From assembly GCA_049680625.1 (NCBI GenBank), contig JBAUID010000086.1, forward strand, positions 1-42,190: DNA of 42,190 bases, in the 5' to 3' direction. Every line of letters begins with the position of its first letter. The first letter of the stretch is position 1. This document shows positions 32,410 through 40,473 of the stretch, piece by piece. A model generated the notes under the pieces. The model was not told the origin of the DNA. It searched no databases and saw only the letters and a program-made list of their open reading frames with translations. The position numbers and the translations under genes are program-made. This stretch comes from JAUIAI01 sp049680625 (GTDB lineage: Bacteria > Pseudomonadota > Gammaproteobacteria > Burkholderiales > Burkholderiaceae_E).

Positions 32410-33858
32410 TTAGATCGTCTTGTTGCTCGCGGGGTCTTTGCCGCTGACCCGAATCACCCCCATCATGCCACTGGCCTGATGCTCGAGAATGTGACAGTGG
32501 AACATCCAGTCCCCGGGGTTGTCAGCAACAAAGGCAATCTCTACCCGCTCATCGGGTGCCATCAGCACGGTGTCCTGCCATTCACGGTAACGGGTGGGTT
32601 GTTGGTTCCGGCTTATTACCCGGAACGTGTGCCCGTGCAGATGAATCGGATGATGCCAGGCGGTCGCGTTATGCATTGCCAGGACACAGCTTTGACCAAG
32701 TGCAAGGGTCAGCATCGGCTTAACCTGATGACCAAGAGCAGCCACCCCGTTGATAAACCAGGCTTTGCCGGCACGCATGTCCATCATGGCCATATTGCCC
32801 ATCATGCCGCCGTCAAAGGTGATCTTATGTCGCCTGGCTGACATCAGATCGGGTTCCGCCAGCGGATTGGGCTCCATCGACAGAGACCATAATGGAGGAG
32901 CGGGGCGCAGTGCAGCGTCAGCATAGTTGAAGTCGAGCATTCGGTATTCGCGACCACGGTAATAACGATCGGTAACAACGGATTTTGCGCCCGGCTTCTG
33001 AGTCATATCGATCACCAGGTCGACACGCATCGCCGGGCCGACAACCACCATGCCATTACCTGGCGCATGAGGGGTTACGGGTTGACCGTCGAATGCAACA
33101 ATAATCGGTTCATGCTGATCAAATTGCAGACCAAAGATACGTGCGTTCGCCGCATTGATCAGACGCAGTCGGATACGTTCACCGGCGCGTACTGCAAACG
33201 ACTCCAGGATCTGGCCGTTGATGGTTACCGTGTTTCCGACCCGTCCGTTATGAGTCATATCGCGGCGGTCACCGAAGCTGTTGTGAATTTCGGCAGACGG
33301 CGTTAACCGCCAGTCATCAAGTACCCAGGTGATATCGCGATCGACCCGCAGCGGCTCTTTTTCTTCAACAATCAGTGGTCCGTACAAGCCTCGGGCAACT
33401 TGCTCAAAACTACGCTGATGTGGGTGGTACCAGAAGGTACCCGCGTCCAGCGCATCAAATTCATAATCGAAATAAGCGCCCGGTTCGATTGGCGCCTGCG
33501 TCAGATGGGGTACGCCGTCCATTGCATTGGGCACGCGGATGCCGTGCCAGTGTACCGTTGTGCTTTGCGTCAGACTGTTTTGCACCCGCACCCGAAGCCG
33601 CTCGCCTTGACGAATCCTGATTTCGGGGCCAGGAACCAGGCCGTTATAAGACCAGACTTCGGTTCTTGGGTGCGGCTCGGGTACCAGGCGCAACAGAGTC
33701 TGCGCGGGGCTTAGCGTAAACTCACGATGGCCGGAGTCGGGGCTGGCCAACACAGGCGGTGTGAATAAACCGGCACCACTGGCCGCGGCTGAGGCGAGAA
33801 AGTCACGACGCGACCAACCTTTGGCTGGGAATTTGTTCACGTGGGTATTTGTCCGCAT
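32410..33858 (-). CDS. Tat-exported multicopper oxidase
   Basis: A 482-residue three-cupredoxin oxidase. A twin-arginine signal (SRRDFLASA, Arg17-Arg18) directs folded export to the periplasm. All four copper motifs are present: HWHG, WYHPH, HPIHLHGH and the C-terminal HCHILEHQASGMMG with type 1 ligands. A Met-rich stretch (GGMMGNMAMMDM) before the third site resembles the CueO-type copper-binding segment, so copper detoxification or oxidation of metal ions or phenols is likely. No clear ribosome site is seen at the ATG. The 96-base gap upstream contains only a short 6-bp hairpin. Confidence 0.93.
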   Translation of the reverse strand: MRTNTHVNKFPAKGWSRRDFLASAAASGAGLFTPPVLASPDSGHREFTLSPAQTLLRLVPEPHPRTEVWSYNGLVPGPEIRIRQGERLRVRVQNSLTQSTTVHWHGIRVPNAMDGVPHLTQAPIEPGAYFDYEFDALDAGTFWYHPHQRSFEQVARGLYGPLIVEEKEPLRVDRDITWVLDDWRLTPSAEIHNSFGDRRDMTHNGRVGNTVTINGQILESFAVRAGERIRLRLINAANARIFGLQFDQHEPIIVAFDGQPVTPHAPGNGMVVVGPAMRVDLVIDMTQKPGAKSVVTDRYYRGREYRMLDFNYADAALRPAPPLWSLSMEPNPLAEPDLMSARRHKITFDGGMMGNMAMMDMRAGKAWFINGVAALGHQVKPMLTLALGQSCVLAMHNATAWHHPIHLHGHTFRVISRNQQPTRYREWQDTVLMAPDERVEIAFVADNPGDWMFHCHILEHQASGMMGVIRVSGKDPASNKTI

Positions 33859-33954
33859 AAAAGAGTAGGTGACACCGGGTTCTCGACACTGTAAACCAGA
33901 AACCGTGCCAGCGTGACCTGGGCGAACGAGTAAAGCCTAAGCGCCTTTAACCGC

Positions 33955-34320
33955 TTACGCGGACCACCAGATTGAGTAAGAGTGCGGAGAGGCCATGATG
34001 GGGATGTGATAGCGTTTGCCGGATTCAGTCATGGCGATCCGCACGACAACCGATTGCATGATCTGATCTTGAGGGGCAAGCACGTTCTGTTGCCGAAAAT
34101 AGTCTGCGGTGTCGAATGCCACTTCGAACAGTGATGTGATGTTGCCGGTGAGGTTATGGTCGATTTCGACCGGGATGTTGATGCGCCCGTCTTGATCGGT
34201 GCGGGCGTTGGCAACTTCGTGCCGGGACCCATCAACGGCAATGCGGGTCAGTACAACCCGAACATCAGTTGCTGATTTTCCATGAACTGCGTCGAGTACA
34301 TGTGATGTCAGAGATGCCAT
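33955..34320 (-). CDS. Transthyretin-like / 5-hydroxyisourate hydrolase-like protein
   Basis: A 121-residue protein with the TTR/HIU-hydrolase fold: SHVLDAVHGKSA at the N-terminus, RTDQDGRI in the middle, FEVAFDTADYF and KRYHIPIMASPHSYS at the end. The candidate catalytic His, Arg and His are kept, but the terminal YRGS tetrapeptide of true HIU hydrolases is replaced by IWWSA. Urate-pathway activity is therefore uncertain. The frame extends 27 codons upstream into the preceding gene; the ATG at 34320, 4 nt after that gene's stop, fits family length. It is probably co-translated with the ThDP enzyme. Confidence 0.82.
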   Translation of the reverse strand: MASLTSHVLDAVHGKSATDVRVVLTRIAVDGSRHEVANARTDQDGRINIPVEIDHNLTGNITSLFEVAFDTADYFRQQNVLAPQDQIMQSVVVRIAMTESGKRYHIPIMASPHSYSIWWSA

Positions 34321-34324
34321 AGCG

Positions 34325-36049
34325 TTACTCGATGGATGCTTTGTCGCGTTTATCGGAGGTGGCGGCCACAATTGGGCTGATGACACCGGTTGTTTTGACA
34401 TTTAGACAGGCGGTTTTACCACTGGCCTTCGCCCTGGCCAGTGCTGGCGCAATCTGGTTTACGTCAGTTACCAGCTCACCATATCCGCCCATGCCTTCAA
34501 CCATCGTATGGAAAGGGATATCGCGAAAATCGGTTGCGAAGTGTTGACCGTTCTCGAACATCCGCTCCTGCTGTTGCGAGATACAGTCCAGCCCGCCGTT
34601 GTTGTCGATTACCACGGTGATCGGCGCTTTTTCCTGAAAGGCGGCTTCCACGCTGAGCCCACCAGACAGGAAGGCACCGTCACCGCTGATCAGGACAACG
34701 TGGTCGTCGGGGTGGGCCAGCTTGGCGGCCACCCCCAACGATACGCCAACGCCTAACATGCTGAAGGAGCCGGGATGCAGCGTGCCGCGAAGTTTACGTC
34801 CGTTATAACCGGTAATGTTGGCGGCGATTTCTGACCAGAAGTGGGTATTGCCGCCATCAAAGACCAACCAGTCGCTTTCGCCCAGGGTCTGTTGTACTTC
34901 GAGGGCCAGGCGCAGCGGATGGATGGTGATCTCACCACTGGACTCGGATTCCTGCAGGTCGACCAGGGTTTTTTCAATCCATTCGCCGCGTTTACTCAGA
35001 TTGGTATTGAGCCAGTCCGGGTCAAGTTTCCAGCGCCCCGCGTTGGCCAGTCCGCGAAGCGCATCCAGAAAAGCGCCCGGGTCGCTCAGCAGGCTGATAT
35101 CGGCGGCGCGGTTCATTTCCAGCTCTTCGTGTGAACCATTGACGCACACCAGTTGGCATGTCTCGGGAAAGAAGGGCGGATTGCCAAAATTGAGCTGGTT
35201 ATCAAGCCGTCCACCGATCAGGACAACCACGTCGGCTTGTTGCAATGCAAATTTGGACGGTGCGTATTGATGAATATCGGCAAGGCCTAAATTTGACCGG
35301 ATATCATCACCCAGCAATTTGTGGTGATACGGCACGTTAAACAACGGAATGCCGAGTGTCTCTCCGGCTTCCGCAAACTTGTCTTCAGTGCCCGACCACC
35401 AGATGCCGTGACCGCCTATCAGCATCGGGCGGCTTGCGTTAGCAAGCAGGTCAAGCACGGGTTCCAGGTCGTCAGGGCAGGGCCAGGCACGGGGAGCTTT
35501 GACCGGGCCGCGGAAGAACGGACGTTCATCGCGCCCAACTGTTTCTTCAAACGAACTGAACATAATGTCGACCGGAATGCTCAGATGAACCGGACCGGGG
35601 TAGCCGCCGATGGCGATTTTGTAGGCGCGATCAACAAACTCGGGAATCCGTTCGCCGTTGGTGACTGACGCGCTGTATTTGGTTAGCGGAGCCGCAATCG
35701 CCACGTCGTCAATTTCTTTAAATCCGCCGGCCCCACTGCGACGTAAGGTGCTTGAACCGGTAATGAATATCACCGGTGATCTTTCACCAAAGGCTTCCAT
35801 CATTGCCGGTATGGCGTTGGCAAAACCTTCCGGGCCCACCAGGCAGACCGTCGGTTTACGCGTGATCCGCGTAAAACTGTCTGCGAGGTGACCGGCAACT
35901 TGCTCGTGGGGTGAATTAATGACCGGGATACCGCAGGCCATGAGGCCTTCAAGCGCTGGATTACAGAAACCACCGCTCAGGGTAAAGACCTGGTCAATTC
36001 CTTTTTCTTTCAGGGCTCTCGCCAGAATCATGCCGCCGCGATATCTCAT
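34325..36049 (-). CDS. ThDP-dependent enzyme of the acetolactate synthase/benzoylformate decarboxylase superfamily
   Basis: A 574-residue single-chain ThDP enzyme with Pyr, central and PP domains. The catalytic Glu is in SPHEQVAGHLADS near residue 49, and the Mg-ThDP motif is SGDGAFLSGG...VIDNNGG near 465-495. Because Glu is kept, it is not glyoxylate carboligase, which has Val there. Acetolactate synthase, oxalyl-CoA decarboxylase-like or 2-hydroxyacyl-CoA lyase-like functions are possible; no small regulatory subunit is nearby. GGAG precedes the ATG. The TTR-like gene follows after 4 nt, and an alpha-hydroxyacid oxidase gene lies 49 nt upstream. Confidence 0.9.
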   Translation of the reverse strand: MRYRGGMILARALKEKGIDQVFTLSGGFCNPALEGLMACGIPVINSPHEQVAGHLADSFTRITRKPTVCLVGPEGFANAIPAMMEAFGERSPVIFITGSSTLRRSGAGGFKEIDDVAIAAPLTKYSASVTNGERIPEFVDRAYKIAIGGYPGPVHLSIPVDIMFSSFEETVGRDERPFFRGPVKAPRAWPCPDDLEPVLDLLANASRPMLIGGHGIWWSGTEDKFAEAGETLGIPLFNVPYHHKLLGDDIRSNLGLADIHQYAPSKFALQQADVVVLIGGRLDNQLNFGNPPFFPETCQLVCVNGSHEELEMNRAADISLLSDPGAFLDALRGLANAGRWKLDPDWLNTNLSKRGEWIEKTLVDLQESESSGEITIHPLRLALEVQQTLGESDWLVFDGGNTHFWSEIAANITGYNGRKLRGTLHPGSFSMLGVGVSLGVAAKLAHPDDHVVLISGDGAFLSGGLSVEAAFQEKAPITVVIDNNGGLDCISQQQERMFENGQHFATDFRDIPFHTMVEGMGGYGELVTDVNQIAPALARAKASGKTACLNVKTTGVISPIVAATSDKRDKASIE

Positions 36050-36098
36050 CGTTGTCTCCGCTATTTTTTGTTGTCATGTTGTCACTGTGTTCTTCGGT

Positions 36099-37274
36099 TT
36101 ATTCGCCCGCTGTATTACTGCAGTCTCGAAAAATTTGGTCTTTTACCACAACGGATTGGTCTAAGTCGTTAACGTCGGTGAGTCCAATCTGGGCGAGGGC
36201 GCGACTGATATCGTCGGTCAGCAGATTGATCAGTTGTGCAAGGCCAGACTTGCCGCCTGCCGCCAATGCATAGAGAAATGGTCGCCCCAGCATGACAAAG
36301 TCGGCACCCATTGCTAGCGCTTTGACGATACCGTCGCCACTGCGCACGCCACTGTCAAAGACCAGCGGATAAGCCGGGCCGACTGCCTCGCGTATCGGTG
36401 TCAGTGTGGTTATCGCAGCCGGCGCACTGTCCAGTTGCCGGCCACCATGAGTTGATATCCAAATCGCGTCAGCGCCACTGTCTTGGATACGCCGGGCATC
36501 GGGGACGGCAGTCACCCCTTTGACAATCAGCTTGCCAGGCCATACAGCGCGCAATTTGTCTAAAAATGCAAAGTCCAGGCCACCTCGCATCACGTTGCGA
36601 TTGAATCCCGAGTCACTCTCCTGCTTTTTGGATGTGGTCGAAAAATTGGCCATATGCGGGACACCGTGGGCCAGCATCGACAACGACCAGTGTGGATGTA
36701 AGGCGCAGTCGGTAAATTGCTGAAAACCAAGCTTGAAAGGCACTTTGAAACCGGCACCTAATTCGCGTGGCCGGTGTGACAAAATAGGCGTGTCAACCGT
36801 AAAAACCAGATTGCTATAACCAGCGGCAGCAGCGCGTTTGGCCAGGGAAAGCGTCTCTGCGATAGAACTGGAGAAATACAGTTGAAACCAGGCGTTACCC
36901 GCAGCACGCTCCTGGTATTGCTCCAGCGACATCGAGGATGCGGTTGAAACACCAACTGGAATATTGTTGATGGCGGCGGCGCGTGCCAGGTGTTGGTCAG
37001 CTCCAGCCCAGGACAGACCCGCCATTCCCATTGGGGCAACTCCAAACGGAACGGAGTAAATATGCCCCAGAAATTCTCGTGCCAGCGAACGCTGCTCAAC
37101 ATTAACCAGTACGCGTGGCTGCAGTCTCAGCGCCTGAAGTACGGTCTGATTCAGTTGCAATGACGATTCACTACCGGCACCTCCGTCAAAGAAATTGAAA
37201 ATCATTCCGGGCAGCCGTCGGCGCGCCAGGCGCCGGGCATCTTCGACACTGTGAATTGTGATGCGATCGGCCAT
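36099..37274 (-). CDS. FMN-dependent alpha-hydroxyacid oxidase/dehydrogenase
   Basis: A 391-residue member of the lactate dehydrogenase/glycolate oxidase family. It shows ARRRLPGMIFNFFDGGAGSE near the start, FGVAPMGMAGL, an FQLYFSS strand, an IVKGV lysine segment, and ISTHGGRQLDSAPA, where the catalytic His and Arg lie. The usual SNHGGRQLD reads STHGGRQLD. It oxidises a 2-hydroxy acid to a 2-oxo acid, which could feed the ThDP enzyme encoded next. It starts opposite a LysR gene with a 71-base divergent region, so LysR control is likely. Confidence 0.92.
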   Translation of the reverse strand: MADRITIHSVEDARRLARRRLPGMIFNFFDGGAGSESSLQLNQTVLQALRLQPRVLVNVEQRSLAREFLGHIYSVPFGVAPMGMAGLSWAGADQHLARAAAINNIPVGVSTASSMSLEQYQERAAGNAWFQLYFSSSIAETLSLAKRAAAAGYSNLVFTVDTPILSHRPRELGAGFKVPFKLGFQQFTDCALHPHWSLSMLAHGVPHMANFSTTSKKQESDSGFNRNVMRGGLDFAFLDKLRAVWPGKLIVKGVTAVPDARRIQDSGADAIWISTHGGRQLDSAPAAITTLTPIREAVGPAYPLVFDSGVRSGDGIVKALAMGADFVMLGRPFLYALAAGGKSGLAQLINLLTDDISRALAQIGLTDVNDLDQSVVVKDQIFRDCSNTAGE

Positions 37275-37306
37275 GTGCTGTGACTCTATCAGGCCTCGCG
37301 CTATGA

Positions 37307-37318
37307 TTCAAATATGAA
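37307..37318. promoter_or_regulatory. Possible LysR operator in the divergent promoter
   Basis: The palindrome TTCA-AATA-TGAA lies in the 71-base gap between the alpha-hydroxyacid oxidase and LysR genes. It has dyad symmetry and AT content like LysR recognition sites but does not match T-N11-A exactly. Confidence 0.3.
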
Positions 37319-37345
37319 CAACGCACATTTCGATACGCAAATGCT

Positions 37346-38260
37346 ATGGGTCGCGAGTCGGGGGCGGCCTTGAATCCGCGCCAGCTCGAAGCCTTCCTGG
37401 CAACCGTGCGCAGTGGTTCGATCACAGCGGCAGCCCGCAGCCTGAATATTGCTCAGCCCAGCGCCAGCCGCCTGATTGCCGACCTGGAACGATCGCTTGG
37501 CTTTCGGCTTTTTGTTCGTTCTGGACGTGGGTTAGTGCCAACCCCGGAAGCGCGACAGTTTTACCGGGCGGTCGACAGCATGTATGTTGGCATGGACCGT
37601 TTGCAGCAGGCCGCTGAAGCGATTCGAATTTCGGGCCAGGACATTTTATCTCTTGGCATGATTGCCGTTTTTACCCATAGCAATATGATGGCGGCGATTC
37701 GCGATGTCTACCACTCCCGACCGGCGCTGCGCATTGCCGTATCGGTACGCACAAACCAGGACATTATTCACGCGGTGCGTTTGCAGCAACTGGACATTGG
37801 TGTGGTCAGTACCTTGCATGCCATTGACGAGCTGCATACCGTTGCATGTGCCAACATCCCCTACGTTTGTTTGCTGCCGCTAGGACACCGAATGGCCAAA
37901 GCACGGGGGCCGATTGATATTCAGGCCTTGGATCAGGACGAAATCGTGGCATTACCTAACGAGTATCTGGCCACCGATAACAACAATAGTCAGGTATTGG
38001 ACAGCTTGCTACAGAATGCCCGTTTGCAATCCCATTCGATGCCGACGGTTGCATCTTTGGCGCGATTCACCGGTGCCGTGGCCCTGGTCGATCAGTTCAG
38101 CGCGAGCGTTGCGGTGTCGCTGGGCGGTGTGGTTAGCCGTCCATTGAAGCAACAGTTGTCATTGCCGGTGGCCGTCGTTTGCCATGCGACGGATACATTG
38201 ACCGAAGCCGGTCATGGACTAGCACACAGCCTGGGGTCGTACCTGGCATCGGTAGTCTGA
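37346..38260 (+). CDS. LysR-family transcriptional regulator
   Basis: A 304-residue regulator. The N-terminal winged HTH reads LNPRQLEAFLATV...GSITAAARSLNIAQPSASRLIADLE, and a C-terminal effector-binding domain follows (VDQFSASVAVSLGG near the end). LysR proteins typically regulate the divergent operon, here the alpha-hydroxyacid oxidase/ThDP/TTR-like genes. The start is ambiguous: the ATG at 37346 lacks a ribosome site, while the TTG at 37370, preceded by GGGGGC, would begin exactly at the usual LNPRQLEAF. Confidence 0.92.
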   Translation: MGRESGAALNPRQLEAFLATVRSGSITAAARSLNIAQPSASRLIADLERSLGFRLFVRSGRGLVPTPEARQFYRAVDSMYVGMDRLQQAAEAIRISGQDILSLGMIAVFTHSNMMAAIRDVYHSRPALRIAVSVRTNQDIIHAVRLQQLDIGVVSTLHAIDELHTVACANIPYVCLLPLGHRMAKARGPIDIQALDQDEIVALPNEYLATDNNNSQVLDSLLQNARLQSHSMPTVASLARFTGAVALVDQFSASVAVSLGGVVSRPLKQQLSLPVAVVCHATDTLTEAGHGLAHSLGSYLASVV

Positions 38261-38284
38261 GTAATGAGAATGACTACCATTGGC

Positions 38285-39307
38285 TTACAACAATTGGTTC
38301 CTGCGAGCTTCAAACTTTGGCAGGGCGTCAGGATTTACCACGCGCGCAGGTGGCTTTCCGGAAAGAATATCGAGCAATTGGGTCGCAGCGTAACTCGCCA
38401 TGTTATCCAGACTATCCGTGGTTGCACCTGCCACATGCGGGGTGGCAATCACGTTATCCAGCTGCAACAGACGATGGGCTGACTGTGGGGGTTCTTTCTC
38501 CCACACATCCAGGCCGGCACCGCCGAGATGCCCGCTGACAAGCGCGTCCGCCAGCGCTTCTTCGTCATGAATCGACCCACGGGCAGTGCTAATAAAAATT
38601 GCGTCAGGCCGCATCGATGCGAACGCCGCAGCGTTCATCAGACCGCGGGTGTCGGGGGTTAACGGGGTATGAATGGTGACAATGTCTGCTTGTGCCAGTA
38701 GTTCATCGAATTCAACTTTACGGGCGCAATGCTGGCCAATTTGTTCTTCAGTCAAATTAGGATCGTAGGCGATTACCTCGCAGCGGAACGCAAGTTGACA
38801 AATCTGAGCAACGCGTCGACCGATGTTGCCTAATCCGATGATTCCAACGGTACGGCCCAATAGATCCCGACCGGTAAAATCCAATCGGGCGCCCTGCCAG
38901 CCGCGGCGTAAGGCGCGATCGGCGTTACTAATCTGCTTGAGCAGATTGATCATCATGCTCAGCGCGTGTTCAGCAACCGATTCAGCGTTCGCCCCGGCCT
39001 GATTCACAACAACAACGCCCGCTTGCGTACAGGCCGGCAGGTCGAAAACATCCACCCCGGAGCCGCTGGCCGAGGCAACCAACAGTTTGGGGGCGCGGTT
39101 CAGAAACTTCGAGTCAACTAAAAAGTGTGGTGGAACTTCGTCGCGAGCGCCGACGCATTGCCAGGCATGGGCTCGAGCAATGCTCTCGAAGGCTTGTATT
39201 TCGTTATCGTTGCTGTCAATTCGCAGAACTTCATGGCCGCCGTGATCACGCAGGATGTCAAGACCAACCGGTGCTGGAAAGCTGTTCAGATAAGCAATAA
39301 CGGGCAT
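38285..39307 (-). CDS. NAD-dependent D-2-hydroxyacid dehydrogenase
   Basis: A 340-residue enzyme of the phosphoglycerate dehydrogenase/D-lactate dehydrogenase family. The NAD-binding GLGNIGRRV lies near 157, the catalytic Arg is in STARGSIHDE, the Glu in LDVWEKEPP, and the His in TPHVAGAT. No ACT domain follows, so it is not a full SerA-type enzyme with serine feedback. AGGAG lies 7 nt before the ATG. It is convergent with the LysR gene, 24 nt away, without a terminator. The substrate is not identified. Confidence 0.93.
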   Translation of the reverse strand: MPVIAYLNSFPAPVGLDILRDHGGHEVLRIDSNDNEIQAFESIARAHAWQCVGARDEVPPHFLVDSKFLNRAPKLLVASASGSGVDVFDLPACTQAGVVVVNQAGANAESVAEHALSMMINLLKQISNADRALRRGWQGARLDFTGRDLLGRTVGIIGLGNIGRRVAQICQLAFRCEVIAYDPNLTEEQIGQHCARKVEFDELLAQADIVTIHTPLTPDTRGLMNAAAFASMRPDAIFISTARGSIHDEEALADALVSGHLGGAGLDVWEKEPPQSAHRLLQLDNVIATPHVAGATTDSLDNMASYAATQLLDILSGKPPARVVNPDALPKFEARRNQLL

Positions 39308-39412
39308 CGCGAGGCTCCTGATTTGTTTCTGATCTGGCTAGCTTAGCCGATTAGCCATACCAATTCACCATACCGATTGCGCGCTTTGGCAATAGCAAAA
39401 CGGGGAGGTCTC

Positions 39413-39532
39413 ATGCTGATTTGCTATGTAAACGCCACGTATTTACAGAACTCTGTAGTCGGGCCATACTCGCCGTCAGAGACAAATGCGCGATCGACTC
39501 AGGTTTATTGGGTCGGTCAGGAAAAAAATTAA
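39413..39532 (+). CDS. Possible 39-residue leader ORF before the dioxygenase
   Basis: An ATG preceded by GGGGAGG (4 nt spacing, somewhat short) opens a 39-codon frame ending in TAA at 39530-39532, 14 nt before the dioxygenase ATG. The product (MLICYV...QEKN) resembles nothing known to me. It could be a leader peptide coupling translation to the next gene, or chance. Besides this ORF, the 239-base gap 39308-39546 shows no clear promoter. Confidence 0.3.
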   Translation: MLICYVNATYLQNSVVGPYSPSETNARSTQVYWVGQEKN

Positions 39533-39546
39533 ACGGTGCCCGAGAT

Positions 39547-40374
39547 ATGGCAATCGAAGTCCAGCCGCTAACGCCACTGATTGGCGCAACAATTTCCGGT
39601 GTCAACCTGTCGCGTGTTGATGAACCGACCTTTGAACAAATAAAAACCGCGTTCTTGAAACATCTGGTCGTCTTTTTCCGCGATCAGGATATTTCGCTCG
39701 AAGAGCATATTGCCTTCGGGCGGCGATTTGGCGACTTACACGTGCATCCGGCCAATGGTGACTACCAGGACACTAAGAACCTGCCGCCGGAAATACTGCG
39801 TATTCATGCGGATGAAACGACTAAGCGAACAGCCGGTGACAAGTGGCATTCTGATGTCTCGTGTGACCCCGAGCCACCGGCAGCGAGCATCTTACGCCTG
39901 ACGACGCTGCCTCCCCAGGGTGGCGACACATTGTTCGCCAACATGTATGCAGCTTACGATGCGTTATCGTCATCAATGAAAAAAATGCTCGAAGGTTTGA
40001 CGGCAACACATGATGGCGGACCCAACTACCGGGACCGTGCGCGCAGAAACGGCATTGATATGTCGCACAAACAATACCCGCGTAATTCTCATCCGATTGT
40101 ACGCACCCATCCCGAGACGGGTCGTAAGGCGTTGTATGTGAACTGTGTGTTTACGCAAAGCATCGACGATATTCCAGAAGACGAATCTGATGCGATTCTG
40201 AATTTCTTATACCAACACAGCTGCAAGGCAATGTTTCAATGTCGTTTCCAATGGAAAGTCAATTCTGTTGCCATGTGGGATAACCGCTGCGCCATGCATC
40301 ATGCGATTTGGGACTACTACCCGCAGGTGCGCACAGGGCAACGGGTGACGGTCAAAGGAGACCGGCCACGATAG
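39547..40374 (+). CDS. TauD/TfdA-family Fe(II)/2-oxoglutarate dioxygenase
   Basis: A 275-residue dioxygenase using 2-oxoglutarate and O2. The iron triad is visible: His101 and Asp103 in KWHSDVSC, and His251 in WDNRCAMHHAIWDY, with the 2-oxoglutarate Arg in GQRVTVKGD. The frame is open 42 codons further upstream from a TTG, but the ATG at 39547 starts exactly at the family N-terminus (IEVQPLTPLIGATISGVNL). Family members oxidise taurine, 2,4-D, alkylsulfates and similar compounds; which applies here is unknown. A TRAP importer follows 99 nt downstream and may supply the substrate. Confidence 0.92.
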   Translation: MAIEVQPLTPLIGATISGVNLSRVDEPTFEQIKTAFLKHLVVFFRDQDISLEEHIAFGRRFGDLHVHPANGDYQDTKNLPPEILRIHADETTKRTAGDKWHSDVSCDPEPPAASILRLTTLPPQGGDTLFANMYAAYDALSSSMKKMLEGLTATHDGGPNYRDRARRNGIDMSHKQYPRNSHPIVRTHPETGRKALYVNCVFTQSIDDIPEDESDAILNFLYQHSCKAMFQCRFQWKVNSVAMWDNRCAMHHAIWDYYPQVRTGQRVTVKGDRPR

Positions 40375-40389
40375 TTTCTTGACGAGGCG

Positions 40390-40414
40390 GTCTGCTCGTG
40401 GGCAGACTTGATTT
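40390..40414 (+). terminator. Weak terminator-like hairpin after the dioxygenase gene
   Basis: GTCTGC (40390-40395) pairs with GCAGAC (40402-40407) around a 6-nt loop, followed by the mixed T-rich TTGATTT. It lies 15 bases after the dioxygenase stop and may reduce read-through into the TRAP genes. Confidence 0.35.
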
Positions 40415-40473
40415 AAATTGGTTAAAGACCGCGGCGGTATTTGCTGACCATGCGGACAAATGGAGATAAGAAA

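Noticed and set aside
34325..36049. Glyoxylate carboligase (gcl) next to an HIU hydrolase, as in purine breakdown
   Set aside because: The ThDP enzyme keeps the catalytic Glu that Gcl replaces by Val, and the TTR-like protein lacks the YRGS end.
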